Both the position numbers and the translations under genes were made by a program. A stretch of DNA of 64,000 nt from Bugulina stolonifera (taxonomy: Eukaryota > Bryozoa > Gymnolaemata > Cheilostomatida > Bugulidae), in the NCBI GenBank assembly GCA_935421135.1, contig OW285193.1, positions 10,526,099 through 10,590,098 on the forward strand, read 5' to 3'. The notes under the pieces were generated by a model. It saw nothing but the letters and a program-made list of their open reading frames with translations. It ran no database searches and was not told the DNA's origin. Below, piece after piece: positions 37,283 through 49,914 of this stretch; positions within the stretch are counted from its first letter, which is position 1, and every line of letters begins with the position of its first letter.

Positions 37283-37340
37283 TTTGTCCAAGCTCAGTTG
37301 AGTATCACCAACTTTCTGCTCTCTACTCTCTTACTCTGTC

Positions 37341-37348
37341 CTTTTATA
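37341..37348 (-). promoter_or_regulatory. TATA box of the six-cysteine secreted protein gene
   Basis: On the minus strand TATAAAAG lies about 59 bp before the ATG. An inverted CCAAT box (GATTGG) sits about 15 bp further upstream. Spacing fits a core promoter with a short 5' UTR. Confidence 0.6.
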
Positions 37349-37829
37349 TTAATTTGGTTGGCCAATCAGCTTTCCCAAAAAGCATGTGATGTGCCTGGTT
37401 TGAGTATTCTTACATGGGTGTATTGTAATGTTTCTGCCAGCTTAAGAGTGGTCAATTAGACTCTCCCCAACTAGATGCACTAAGTTTAGGGCAACCTAGC
37501 TGACTGGTTATGTTGCGTGTGACTGCAGATCCATAGGTCATAGGGGTCTCAAGGAGAAATGTCCGTTCCACTACAGTATAATAGTTTTTGATTTATAATC
37601 ACTACAAAAGCTGCATTTACAGTTGCACTACAGGTGATCCAGTTTTTGTCCAACTCCAACATAAGTTGGTGTAGCAAATTTAGATAGAGTTGGTGTTAAA
37701 GTTGTCTATTGACAGAGATGTTGAAGCATTGAGTCAGTGTTCCATTTCTTTCCTTCACAAAGGCGACAAAGAGAAATTATCTAACAGTAATCACAATACA
37801 TTGTATTGTGGCCATTTCTCATTGACACT

Positions 37830-38110
37830 GTAATTACTTGTAATTGTCTACACTTGTATATAGTTCTACTTCTAGGTTTTATGTACATGAATGTGCAATG
37901 TTATGTGCCTTTTTCTATATATGACCGACCTCGTACTTTTATTGTATTACTGTGCAATACCTAAGACCGAGTAGCAATCACTAGAACTTGTAAATGTATA
38001 AAAGGCGGACATTTTCTGTTATCAAATCAGTTGTTACTTGAAGCTCAATAAAAAAACATTGGAGTTGTCATTTCTAGAATAGAATGCTTCGAGCAGGAGG
38101 TCCTTTGGGA
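37830..38110 (+). mobile_element. LTR-like promoter/polyA module
   Basis: A TATA-like GTATAAAAGGCGGAC (about 37995) is followed about 45 bp later by GCTCAATAAAAAAAC (about 38045). This is the compact TATA-then-AATAAA order of a retrotransposon LTR, with no gene attached. I could not define TG...CA ends or a target duplication. Confidence 0.35.
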
Positions 38111-40665
38111 CTGGAAGCCTGAAGTCCTAAACTAGCATAGATCATACTTATGGAATTAGGAATTAAGTTGAATAGACCACTTTTGAACCATTCCCTTACG
38201 TGTGCATAGCACAGGATAAATTTACAATATTATATTGCTGGATATTGTCATTGTTGTCATTGGGAGAGTAGAATTTTCGACAAGATATTTTTAACATTGT
38301 AATGTCTATCAACTCCTCCTCATTGCATGTACTGAGTGAGGTGCTGATCTATGGGTACTTAGTCACCATGTGTTCTATGCCCTGTGTCTTGTATGTCCTA
38401 GTCTAGCTTTCTGGCTGTCTGTCCCAACCCAGTGAGACATTTACCTTCTTACTGAATTTTTCTAACCTTTACCCCTGACCTATCAATGTGTAATACTATC
38501 ACAGGAGAACTGCACTGTTCAAATCTTGAAGATGGACTTACAATGTAGCTGTGTCAACTTCAGTAGATTAGAAAACTTTGATCAGTGATGAAAAAAGCAA
38601 AAAAGCCCAAGTATAAGACCATACATACTGATCAACATCTGACGCAAAGTGCTATGGTAAGATGGACTAATCAGCTTTTTATTATATTGAATCTATTTTG
38701 TAGCAAGTAATAATATGATAATAACAAAAATAATTGGTTACAATGCTAATCCACACTGTGTTACAAAACAATAACATGATAGGTTGAATTTATAGAACAG
38801 CTATCCTAGTAGATCAGTGCAAATATGTTGATAAAATAGCAAACATCTACTAATAACGCAGTGACATAAAAAGTGACAGGACCTTTCGGTATGTATTCCA
38901 CTTGTAAATAGGGATGTGGAAAGGCTAGAGAGTTTGCTCCATATTTTGAACCAAGACAAATCATACATTGTTTGATTACCATTATAGAATAATTGGCTAC
39001 AATGTTAGTTGGAGACATCCTTTTAGCTTTTTCACACTAAATTAAAAAACGATATGAAAGGATGAATTCGTCAGATTTTTTGTTATATTTCACTGATCTC
39101 TTGGCAAATACTATATGAATTATAGTCATGACCAGTACCACCCCATGAAAACTAAATGAAGACATAGTTATACACATTATACATGTAATTACTGTGGACA
39201 TCGCTGTTTTTGCATGTTGACTGTGAGAAACTTTATTATTCTATTATTGGTAACAAGAGCTCATACTCGACCCAGCAAGTATAGATATCCTAGTATAGCG
39301 AATATGTTGAGGGTACACAAACAGTAGTTGGTTCAGAAGATGTGCCACTGAAATGTCTACTACGATGTATAACAACAGGAATTCGGAGGTTTGCCTTTGA
39401 GGTCTTAGCATTCTGATCGAACAGCTTAATGAATTATTATAAATAATATTCAAAGAAGTTATGATGCTGATGGAGCAACCATTAGTAGTAATATTTGGCA
39501 TCAATAACCAGTTATCAGGAGATGCTTCTGCTATGTAACCATATAAAGATTTGGTTACATACATGTATATGCATTTGTAATAAAACATTTTTTATGTGCA
39601 AGGGTAAACACATGTGTGAATTGCATGACGTCAGTCATGTGACAGCTGTGGCTAAATATATAATGCATACATTCCTTTTCCATGCAAACATTCAAACTGC
39701 ATCACTGTATCTTTAAGGTGCCCATGTCCATCCAATGATTAGTGTCACACAGGCGTGCAGGCATATTGTGCCCCTTTCAACTGTTGTGATTCTATGTCAT
39801 CCTTATGAGGAGCGTTTGTAAAAATATTCCAAAATTAACTCACTTTGTAATATTCAATTTGCTATTTATGCTATTCATTCTGTGTGTTGTGCTTCAATAT
39901 TTAAACTATGCCATTCATTATTGCAAAGAAGCTATTCATCCTTGCCAAACAGACTTGGCTGCAACCACTGTTGTTACCCAAGCTGTCCAATCTTTTTACT
40001 TGATAGCATCCTAGTCAGTAGTTAGTACTACTAGTATTGTTAGGCTTAGTGTCCTGAAGTAGAACAAGTCAAGGTACTAATAGTTCTAAGTTTCTAGTTA
40101 ATCTGTAGTGATAAGAAATATCGATTTAGCTAAACAGCGACCAACCCACTATTTTTCTCGTACAGATACTTATATCCGATCTGCATATAGCCTAATTTCT
40201 CTAATTTTTCTATGTTCCCAGCGGTGAATTTTATCAGCAGTGTAATCAGGTAGCTTTGAAGAACCACAATAAGTATGTACATGTAGGTAACCCTACTTTT
40301 CTATTTTGGTCGGGGAATGCAAGGTTGTGGACTTTAGAATTGTCGTGCAATAAAGCCTGTTGTCCAACTGCATGGTAGGTAATCTCTAGGCAGCAATTTT
40401 CTCATTTTTCTCTGGAGTAGACAGCTTGAACTCAAGAGGCGGCTGCGTTCCTCCTGAGCTCACCGAACACTGTGCATATGACCTCGTGCTCCTAAACACC
40501 CCTTGAGGTTTTCACAAGTTGAACTCCTGTCAGTCAAAAAAAAAATTTACACTGTGGATAGTTTAATAGGAACCCTGCCAAAATGCTTAAGAAGAGGTAA
40601 GCTATTCGTTGTAATAGAAGAGCTGATAACTCCAAATCTTGATAAGTTATCTGAAGTCTCTTAAC

Positions 40666-40797
40666 ATGGCGATAGTGAGAGCAGCAGAAGCAAAAGCAGA
40701 TGCTGGATTCTTCTCCAAGATCAGACAGGTGATCACTGGAACTGTTGCAGTGGTGCTGGTGGTATGGATAAAATTCCATGTTCTTCTGCACTTCTGA
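40666..40797 (+). CDS. possible 43-aa single-pass membrane peptide or broken exon
   Basis: ATG at 40666 opens MAIVRAAEAKADAGFFSKIR followed by a hydrophobic run (VITGTVAVVLVVWIKFHVLL) and a stop. A second open frame continues from 40764 to 41021 in a different frame. The pair could be a frameshifted gene, two exons with a donor at GTATGG, or chance. I do not recognise either part. Confidence 0.25.
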   Translation: MAIVRAAEAKADAGFFSKIRQVITGTVAVVLVVWIKFHVLLHF

Positions 40798-43700
40798 ATT
40801 TGTTAAACAAGAAGCTTTTACCTTCGAGAAAGAGTCTCAGCCAAGACCCACCTCTTCCCCTCACATTCATGGAGACACAAATGGCTAACGGTAGATATGC
40901 GGTAGATATGACACAGACTGGTCAGATTCTGCAAGAGAGGACAGTTTCTACTACTGCCATACATGTAGTTTGGTCACAGACTGATGGCCTGGAAAACCTG
41001 TTCAAACGAGGCTGGGTATAAGTTGTGTCTAGATATGTACCAAAGAGTGTTGGAAGACAGTCAAGTGTCTGAAAATACCAATATAATTGTATTTCCTATT
41101 GTTTGTTATATCTCCTAAATTATTCCAACTATACTGACACATTTTACTACAATGCAGGTCATCTGCAAGCTGCACAGATTGTATTGTATTTCTCCTTGCA
41201 AACAGGAGAGGACAACTTCAACTTTATGTGAAGTGGCTAAGTGTGGTGTGGCATAGCATGCTGTGATATGGTATCAACTTCTGCCTATTTCTTAAGGTCA
41301 GGTTCTTTATTACAACATGACATACATTAACTAAATCCAAGGGTGAGGGCCACCCAACTCTGGTGATTGGAATTCACTAATTACAAATTAAATGGTGGGT
41401 TTGTGGCTTGACCTAACACAGACCCACTTGCCCAAGTATTTTTAGACTCACTTTTCTCACTTTCTGTACTGGTGCCATAAACAAACATGCCCTTATGCTG
41501 GACCATGGAACTTCCTTTAGAGCACATGGCTTATTTGTCCAAGCAGAAGACAATAGGTTGGTCTTTGCAGTCATGGTGTCATGGAGCTTTGTTACGATTG
41601 GTTAACATCATACATAACGGCTCCAACTACAAAATTTATTAAAGATAAACTGCGGTTATTAGTTGGATATTAATTGAGGCCACCGATGGGCCAGTTCTAT
41701 GCCTCGCTCATGGAGTCAGGTTAAGGAACAACTAATAGTCTCCCCTGTAACAGCGCCTGCAGCCCAGTTTTTGACAGCTATATCAATGTGATTTGACTCA
41801 ACTAGATTTGGAAAAGTGAAGGACTTGTGATTTGTGGACTTACCAGGTACCTGTGTCTTAAGTTGAATGAGCAAATACATGCATGTTAGATGGCTCAACC
41901 ATTGCAACAATGATATCCCAGTTCAGGTGGCTAAGCTTTAGTTTTAGCCCAATGAATTTTTTATTGGTTGAGAATTGTTTTTAACATACCTCCAGTAGGC
42001 AGTATATAATACAATATTTGATCGATTAAATGTAACTCGCTTTAACTTAAAACAGAGGAGAAGGGCTGCTAGGCTGCTTAAAGGCTTTGATAGCTTTAGG
42101 GCCAATGTCCTTCTTGTTGGTGACCACAGAGATTATATTATATATATGCACATACATGTAACACTAAACCTTTTTGTACTACATTTCACTGCTGAAGAGT
42201 TAGTAATATGTCGGCGTTATAATATTGATTTCCCTACACTGTCGTTGTTTACATGACTTGTAGTGATAGAGGTCTATAACTTACATTAAGTATGCCATAT
42301 AAATCATCAAGTTTATAATAATTGCAGTTGAATTCTATCTTTCGTTTTCAATTCCCATGTGGGAGAAATTTCGAAAAAAGATTCAGACCCCAGTTACATA
42401 ACCTTAAATTGAATTCTTTTTATTTTAAAATTATAATGATTTTATAATGTCAGATATATCATTAAGTAATGTGATGTGATAGTGACACAGAAGCAGTGAA
42501 TAGAAGGATTTACATTGTTTGTTTGCATAAAATTCAATAATAGCTTCTCTTTATATAATTCTCATAATTGTATATTTAAATTGTATAATATAATGCGAGT
42601 GAATGAACTTGCCACTGATACATAAGTTTCTGCACAATAAGACTAACTGTAATGTCACATTACTTAATCATGAGACACTTGAATTAATATTTGCATGTCA
42701 TAATGATAAAATGTATTTTAATTGCAGAAAAGTTGACAATTATAACACTTGCATCTATCATCTTGTTGGTACCAGTTCAGAAATTCTGTTTTGTCTCAGA
42801 TTTATCATTTATATAAATCAGTATTTAATCTGTAGGATATTTTCTACTGTAAATATTTAAGACAGGATGTTGGTACTTCAACAAATTCTTATATTTTTGG
42901 TGCTGATTGCTCTCAAGGTAAGGTGCATTATGTTTATACTGGTGTTTACAAATGGCAGTGCGAGATCTTCTATTATTTCCATAAGATAGCCTGGGTCCCC
43001 ACCAATAAACTTATAATCCAGACTTTTGCCAGCATACATGTACACTCATGTCTATTTTTTCTGACTGCCCCAGCTGTGATTTTCAAGACACTCAGTAAGT
43101 GCCTGTTAGTGACTGATAATGTATGGTAAAATAAACTAAACTAAACTGATGGACTGGCAACTAATAAGAGTTTTCTTAAGCACTTCCATTTGTACATAAT
43201 TATTATTAAATACAAAGTAACTGCAGCATAAAATTATAATGTAACATGTCATTACAATCAGCTAGTATTTTAATTGGCTAGCGCCGAAGATTTAGTACTG
43301 GATACAATGAGTAACAATGTATTAAATGACTTGATGTGTTACTTGTATTAAAATGTATTATACGTAGTAAATATGTTTATATGAAATGTGTATCACCCCA
43401 TCTTCCCCATAGCACTGGTAACTATTTATGTAATGTTTTATTTTTTGTCAAGTTTGAAGGAGTTTCAGGAGAGAAAGAATTTAAAATAGTAGAAGGAAGA
43501 GATCTGCTGTTGATATCAGAATCATTTGTTACAAAGGGAGCTTTGAGATGTGCTGACAGGTGTCTGCACAGAGGTGCTGACTGTGAGGCATTTACCTTCA
43601 ACACTGTATCTGGTTTGTGTAACCTCTCACCGTATCAGTCCATCTACAAGTCTAATACAGATGATAATACTACTACTGCTGCTGGCAACATCCTCTATGA

Positions 43701-44810
43701 GCAGGGTAATTTACTGTATGCCAAACTTTTAATAACACATGTACATAATTATCATAAATTTTCCTACAAATGGTAAACGTCTATGACAGGAATTGTTCAC
43801 TATATTATTTTGTATAGAAAATGTTGGGTGTTTAGAGTTTTGTTGAATAGTTATTTCTCAGCAAACAGTAATAAAGTTACCATTAGTGTATCTGAAGTCT
43901 AGAACTGTTAACTGAAGTTGATTCATTTATAATCATATGATTTATAACCTGTATGGAAGTGTGGTGATAACTGGGAAATGTTAGTACAGTGGTAATATAC
44001 ATTATATTTCCATTATGTTTCCATCAGATATACATGTAGTATCAACACCATAATATAATGATTAGAGCTTGAAGGTTTGTGCTAAAAACAACTCAATATG
44101 TATAATCTTGTACTTTACAGGTATAAACCAATGTAAAGATAAAGGATGGATTAGAAACCCTGTTAGTAAGAGATGTCTCTTCTATGTGGAGGAGAAGCTG
44201 GCAGTTATAGCAGCCCAGACCCATTGTGAAAGTATGAACAGAACTCTGGCTATGCTGACCACTACACTATCACATGATTGGTTTGCCAACTTGACTTCAA
44301 ATTACCCAGGTAAAGAAATATATTACAGTAACACCCAATTGGTATGGCGGTGTATATGATTTGACATGTACATCATTTGGAAATATTCTTATATGCAACA
44401 TACATGTAACTTCAGTTTAGTGTCACATTGCAATATACCATTACAACCAATGTTATTTTCTTGATTGCATTTTTCGCTTTCCAATTTGCTAGCGCAACAA
44501 TTTGATAAGGTTGCAATTCTGCTCCGGGATCGGACATCTAGAAAAATTATACTAATATATTACTATTTTTATCGTTCCATCACTGTTATCAAAAATTAGC
44601 TGGAAAATTTGGTTGCAATTTGAGGTTGTTTTATTTTTATTTTGTCTGAGTGTTTTGGCTCTTGAAAATAAAAATTTCCAAGGCATTATTTTAATAATTG
44701 GTTTTGGACATCGTGCAAAGATTTTTTTTATCAAAATATAATAATTGGTTGAACTTTTGATGTCATTATTGAAGTTATAAAACATGCAGACCCAACTATT
44801 CATGAGTTAG

Positions 44811-44888
44811 GTGCAGAAGTAGAGAAATTTGAGATAGCCTTTGTTCTTCGCCAAAAATGAAGCAGGAGAAGTTGTCTTCTCTATATTC
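44811..44888 (+). repeat. dispersed repeat family A, copy 3
   Basis: A shorter copy matching 8583 onward: GTGCAGAAGTAGAGAAATTT, GAGATAGCCTTTGTTCTTCG, GCAGGAGAAGTTGTCTTCTC. It lies in L1 intron 3. Confidence 0.7.
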
Positions 44889-45269
44889 ATATAGCCACTG
44901 TGCAGGCAGAGGAGCCACTTGGTATTAGTCCTGGCTACTGCGTTTCTCTCTCTTCAAGTGAAAGACTTTAGAGTGATACCCAGTCTTGTAGCTACTTGAT
45001 TTTTCTACAAAAAGAAAGCATCTTGCAACCATTCTTCTTCTATGATAAAATTTTATTTGCATGGTTTAATTTTGGTATTTTTAGCTTGGCTGATCAACAA
45101 CACACCTTTAGGTGCAACTAGAGTCGATGGAGTTTGGATGTGGAATGATGGAACACTAGTTAACTCATCTTATTTCCACAGCACAATGTTAAACACCAAC
45201 AATAACAGAACCTGCATGAAACTAAGAAATGTTGATAACTTTTATACCTATCGCAGTACAGAATGTAAC

Positions 45270-45471
45270 TGTTATATAGTCATTACGGCTATTCTAAGCG
45301 TCTCGTAAGAGACTACGCTAAAGGTCGGAGCTGATTGGCTAACTGGACAACGAAAGACTACGCTACAAGCCGAGAGGATTAGGAAGACTACTCACCCTTA
45401 TCTTCATGAACTTCGGTGAGTGAAGACGTACCTAACTACGCTAAGTATATTACGAACCTGACTATTTAACA
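45270..45471. mobile_element. solo LTR inserted in L1 last exon
   Basis: The insert starts TGTTATATAG and ends CTATTTAACA (TG...CA). It is flanked on both sides by the 5-bp duplication GTAAC (45265-45269 and 45472-45476). Joining the flanks restores an open lectin C-terminus with a stop, which proves the insertion boundaries. The interior is less AT-rich than its surroundings and has a GTCTC/GAGAC inverted repeat. No internal retrotransposon sequence remains, so it is a solo LTR of 202 bp. Confidence 0.92.
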
Positions 45472-46182
45472 GTAACGAAGGTGAATTTAAGTTTATATGT
45501 GAGAGAGATTACTAGAAGAGATCACAATAAGGCTGACTAAGGGTTTATTCTGGTAGATAAATTATCTAAGGGTTCGACATGTACGGTTTCACTAGCCAAC
45601 TTTGATTCAAATATTAGATTTTTCCAAAGATTCAAGGCATTATCTTCTGCATATGACTGAAAATAGAGAGACTTCTCAGGCATGATTTTAGGACAAAAAA
45701 TTATTTTAATTAAAAAAAGACATGAATCTGCTGATTTGCCATCTACATGTAGGCTACATCTACTTGTACATGTATGTTTGCACTTCTGACTTTCTGATAG
45801 CTGGTGTACTTGTGTTGTTTACAAATTATTTTATTTCTCTAAATTCTGCTGCTTGCATATTGTCATGTTTCTAATAAGATTCATGATGTTTGAGTAAATT
45901 TCAACATTTAATTAGGTTTAGAACAGTCTATCATGTAGTTGCAGTGGCCTTACTTTTATATAAGTCTGTAATGGTACGCTGAGCCGTATCATTCATCTGA
46001 CACTCATTATTGTGTGCATATATGTATATATCTGCTTGTACTCTATTCTTATACTGTTGTATATAATTGTATGATTATATCCAAGTCTTTTAATGCCTTT
46101 TATACCCATGTACAGAGGCCCGACCTCTCAGAATCCATTGATATTCATTTTGTACATGAATTGGACCATTTTAAGCAACTTT

Positions 46183-46627
46183 TGTAAAACCCGACCTATT
46201 TTGGGTCGGCCGTCGGGCGGAAGTCAGCCATCTTGTTGCGCAAGTTCCGCCCGACCACACGTCGTCTTTTCCCGACGTCACGTCGGCCGGAAGCCGGCCG
46301 GAAGTTCTTATACTATATAAAGGGCATTGTTTTTCCATTCATAGTCTCAGTCTTCACTTGGCTTTCAATAAAAACACATCTATACTTGATACAGAGACTC
46401 TCTCTTCTGCTTATAGGTCCTTCGCCTTAGCGAACCGCCTACTAGGTCGAACCATAGTCTTTCATAGTATAGTCTGAAGGTCGGACTTGAGATCAGATGG
46501 GTCGTCTTTGGTAGTATTTGGACTACTGAGACCGCTCGATCTTTCATGTAATGCGAAGTCCTATTACCACTCATAGGCACTTCATTTCTGGGTCGATAGT
46601 CGTCCAAGGACGACCGCACCAAATTAC
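46183..46627 (+). mobile_element. probable LTR of a retrotransposon
   Basis: A GC-rich block with several GTCGG/CCGAC words has a TATA box (CTATATAAAGGGC, about 46312) and AATAAA (about 46367) 50 bp later, then a further 250 bp rich in GGTCG words. TGTAAAACCC at 46183 and AAATTACA at 46627 could be the ends, but I find no matching 5-bp target duplication. The order U3-TATA-polyA-U5 is typical of an LTR. Confidence 0.5.
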
Positions 46628-48410
46628 AGAAACCATTACAAGTCTATATTCTTGTATAATTACATGTAGATTGCAGATTGGGAATATTGTAGCGGACCCC
46701 CCCCCCTCTCCCAGAGTGTAAATTTTTGGCTAATGCTAGGTATGTTGAGCTGTGATTAAATTTTATTTGTATATTTGGGATTCAGTAGTTAGTGCCTTAG
46801 CCTTAGCCCTTCAGCTTCTTCTTAGCGCCTTAGCACCATTTCATCTACCATTTTGTTGCGCAATTCTACTATGGCTATGTAATTTTCATCGGTTGTTGAT
46901 TTTGGAACTTAATTGAGCAGCAACAACCATGCTGCCTTCTCTTTCTTCTGTGAGTAGTTCTTGAAAAGTACGAACTCCACTGTCAATCAGGTAATCAGCT
47001 GCGCTAATTTATGTACATGTATAGGCAAGTACAAAATTAATATACTATGTTATGAAGGTTTAAACAGTTTTGTAGGGCTGATTGGTGTCTAGCAGTGGTA
47101 GCATCAAGTAAATAGTGGTTTGCCAGTAGCTCTGTAGCAGAATTTTTAAGATAACTACCCTAAATGTGTTGCCCTTAAGTGTTACCTAGCACTTAGGGAA
47201 GCTTTTGGGCTCATGCTAGCTCCGAGGAAGGCTGGGGCTAAGCAAGGAATTTCATGTGATCTCTGTGCAATGAAATCAATGTTCTATTCGTGTGTATTTA
47301 GTGGCAAAGGTATACATTGTAGAGGTGGAAGGAGCTCCTGAGTCTCGTCTTGAATTGGTCTTGTCTGAAAAGTTGTCTCGAGATTTCAATTAGTGTTCAA
47401 GACTGGAAAACCAATAGCACATAAATTTTTTATAAATTATTATGCGTAATTCATTGCTAATAAGTAATAAGTAATAAATATATTTTGAAATAAAAAATTG
47501 TTATTTAAATTACTTAACCATGCTACATACATTTCCGGCACTGCAATTCTAGTAATAGTAGTGCAGCTAGCACTGAGCTAGTTAGTCACATAAAAGATAC
47601 TAACCTCATTCAATTAACTGTCAACTCTTCCATAATGGCAAGTCAAGTCAAATCCAGACTTGGACCCAGCTCTGATTATTTGTTTACCTGTGGTCAAAGC
47701 TACTTTGCTTGACTTGATAATCTGTTTGTCAGGAGTAGATAAGTCTGAAGTAATCCGCTGTGATGTACATGCAGCATAGAAGAGTTAATCGGCATTATTG
47801 TTCTGATATAATAACCATGTACAAAATTTGGACTGTACATGTAACCGGGTTGAGACTTGTACTAGTCTTATTAGAAAATCAAATCACCTGGCACTTTACA
47901 ACCTGCTCATCCAAAATTCATAAACATTTAATGAGATTTGTTTTCCACTTACACTAAGTAGTTTTAAGTGCCACACAAAAGGGGTTCGATTTTTTTATGT
48001 AGAAAATGGCCAGATTCTAATTCGAAAGCAGTACAATTCAGAGTTTTTAGTATTGTTCAATAGTGATAACTATGAAATTCATGAAAAATGCTTGATGTTG
48101 TGTTACAACCTTTTGAGCCTAAACTGGGGTAAAGACAACTCCAAATGACAAAATCTGATGGCTTACATTTACCATTGAGTAGACAGTCTGGGGGAAGTCT
48201 TTGTTTGATACATAAGTATAAAAGCAACTCAATAGCTCCTATGTAGCCATGGAACACTGTGTGGTCAATCTCTCATTATAGCTATTTTATTCCTTTTGAG
48301 TAACCAGCTTTTACTGCCAACTCGATCAGTGACCTCTATTGTGTTCTAGCTTTTGTATCATTGATTTCTCAATCCCACACTCTCATATCTGCCTTGATTG
48401 TAACCATTTA

Positions 48411-48450
48411 TCCATCTGTCCATCCATCCATCCATCTGTCCGCCCGACAG
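48411..48450 (+). repeat. simple repeat (CCAT)n
   Basis: Tandem CCAT/CCATCTGT units, similar in composition to the longer CCCA/CCAT array at 56824-56938. Confidence 0.85.
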
Positions 48451-48761
48451 CCCGCCTTCCCATCCAACTACATGTACAATGTATATATCTGTTTTCCTCT
48501 CGTTCTCTTCAATTCGACACTGAAAATGTTGACTCTCTGATTGTCATTCTCACCTTTTCTCCAACGTACAAGTACATGTACATGTATATTCCCATGCAGT
48601 GTTAGGTCCCTGGGGACCGCATCATAGGTCTTCTTTAAATATACCAGACCAATTAATATTGTTGATCCTTTAATTAATAGTTTCCACGATCAAACTTCCA
48701 GGATGTTGCTTAGTCAGGACAGGAAAAGCTCTACAAGTACTTGCCATGTGTTTTGATATTG

Positions 48762-48998
48762 CAGTGGTCGAGTGGCTAGCGCTTGTCACTCTGGTCTTAC
48801 AGCAAGGATGCAAGTTATCTGCAAGGACGTGGGTTCGAGTCCCGCCAATGACCTGAAATTTGAAGGTTTTTCTGCTGCACCATATCGGACTATAACAATA
48901 TCCAACTCTAGGAGCAGTGGTGGCCCCTTGACTAGCCACGTTAAAGAATTGTGTTTGGCGCCACGGATATTATTATTACATTGTATTATTATTATTTA
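48762..48998 (+). mobile_element. tRNA-derived SINE with ATT tail
   Basis: The head has A box TGGTCGAGTGG (48765-48775) and B box GGTTCGAGTCC (48832-48842) with a long variable-arm-like spacer, as in a Leu/Ser-type tRNA. A non-tRNA body follows and ends in a (TTA)n tail. Spacing and body rule out a working tRNA gene. It is a SINE copy in the L1-L2 spacer. Confidence 0.75.
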
Positions 48999-49551
48999 GT
49001 AAGAATAGTGATAAGCTTTAAAGCAGAATACTGGTCCTAAAGGATCATACCTGGGTTGGCAAAATGATATAAAATTAATAAACAGCAACAGGTTCTGTTT
49101 ATATTTTTATTAATTAAAAGTTAAGAGAAGCGTGCACAACCTGGGAAGTTCAAAAAACAATGAGCTAATTTACATGTAGGAGAGGATAAATGCTAATTTT
49201 AATCGACACATTGACTAGAAAGACCTCTGGCGTTATAGCCTATGAGTGTAATGATTACTTGCAATACCTGCAAAGTTTCCAATGATACAGTCATGTAGTT
49301 GCAGATAATGACAGATCGGCTAACAATCCTAATCTACATGTACACGTATATGTATATGTTATGAACTTTATATGTGTGTTTGATGTACGATATAGTCCAC
49401 AGTGATGAATTACTACTGTGCAATTAAATATTCATTAATATTCTACTGGATTAAATAAACTAAAAATTATTTTAGATTGTCGTGTAACCATCTTAATGGT
49501 CATTTAATCTCAAACCGCTAGTGCTTGTTTTTATGAAAATATCTGACTATC

Positions 49552-49700
49552 TAAAATAAACATGAAGGTTGATGCCATTACAATAGCAGAATACTGGTTT
49601 TATTCTAAAGGATTACGATAATATAAAATTCTATATTAAAATTATTTATTCAGCATTAAAGTGTCAAGTAACATTTATATTTAGAAAGAGGTGGGTTGAG
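49552..49700 (+). repeat. dispersed repeat family B, copy 2
   Basis: Matches 34733-34880 in order and orientation (AATAAACATGAAGGTTGATG, CATTACAATAGCAG, TTATTCAGCATT). It continues into TTTAGAAAGAGGTG, which in the other copy lies beyond the hairpin insertion. It ends about 200 bp before the L2 PAN exon. Confidence 0.65.
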
Positions 49701-49806
49701 AAAACATAAAAATTTGTCATGTGTATCAAAAGCAAAAATTATTTACATAAGATAGCTATGCAGTCTACAAATTAATACTGATGATAAATGCATAAAGTTA
49801 CAAAAT

Positions 49807-49850
49807 CAGTTTTTAAAAGAGTAAGAGAAGGTGATCTGCCGTCGATATCA
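49807..49850 (+). repeat. duplicated fragment of the L2 PAN exon
   Basis: TTAAAAGAGTAAGAGAAGGTGATCTG and the following CGTCGATATCAGAGT repeat, with one substitution, bases of the L2 exon at about 49942-49985. The fragment joins L3-like intron sequence (ATTAGTTGCAAAA). Confidence 0.85.
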
Positions 49851-49914
49851 GAGTATTAGTTGCAAAAAAGTTTCCTTACTTGTGTTAAAAATTGTACATG
49901 TATATTTTTTCCAG

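Larger units (their letters stand above)
37283..42866. other. large intergenic region between divergent genes
   Basis: It begins with the promoter of the minus-strand secreted gene and ends with that of lectin gene L1. It holds an LTR-like block (about 37830-38110), a short possible ORF (40666-40797) and foldback motif copies (41204). The longer open frames on both strands (for example 39244-39588 and 41716-41910) have no splice context or recognisable similarity. I see no firm gene. Confidence 0.45.
42867..45515 (+). pseudogene. L1: PAN/apple + C-type lectin secreted protein, last exon split by a solo LTR
   Basis: Exons: 42867-42917 (signal MLVLQQILIFLVLIALK), 43453-43705 (PAN/apple), 44121-44309 (first half of the lectin fold) and 45085-45269 continuing at 45477-45515. 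Acceptor 2 is CAAG rather than CAG. The PAN exon has four cysteines (in RCADRCL, GADCEAF, GLCNL). The lectin domain has the N-terminal QC/RC pair, the THCESMN cysteine, RTCMKL and TECN. Its final cysteine (KFICERDY) lies beyond a 202 bp LTR flanked by GTAAC duplications. Without the LTR the frame is exact, giving 238 aa. With it, translation takes 12 LTR-encoded residues (CYIVITAILSVS) and stops, also 238 aa, losing the canonical last disulfide partner. The protein would be extracellular. No EPN/QPN calcium motif is visible. Diverged from L2-L4, it is probably the oldest member. Confidence 0.85.
45516..49914. other. spacer with LTR-like block, simple repeats and SINE
   Basis: No gene is supported between L1 and L2. 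The stretch holds the GC-richer LTR-like block 46183-46627, a CCAT-type simple repeat at 48411-48450, the SINE at 48762-48998, repeat family B copy 2 at 49552-49700 and a duplicated fragment of the L2 PAN exon at 49807-49850. I looked for an L2 signal-peptide exon and did not find one. Confidence 0.5.

Noticed and set aside
40764..41021. 85-codon frame overlapping the 43-aa peptide
   Set aside because: No family match, no splice support linking it to other exons; kept only as part of the uncertain 40666 entry.
42980..43145. Possible SINE or LINE 3' tail ending AAACTAAACTAAACT
   Set aside because: Only the short tail repeat is suggestive; no head, boxes or target duplication were found.
47304..47396. 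Open segment reading VEVEGAPESRLELV after a possible acceptor
   Set aside because: It faintly resembles the start of the PAN exon, but there are no cysteines and no donor site, so it is too weak to call a relic exon.
48762..48852. Functional tRNA gene
   Set aside because: A and B boxes are present, but the arms do not fold cleanly and a SINE body with an ATT tail follows.
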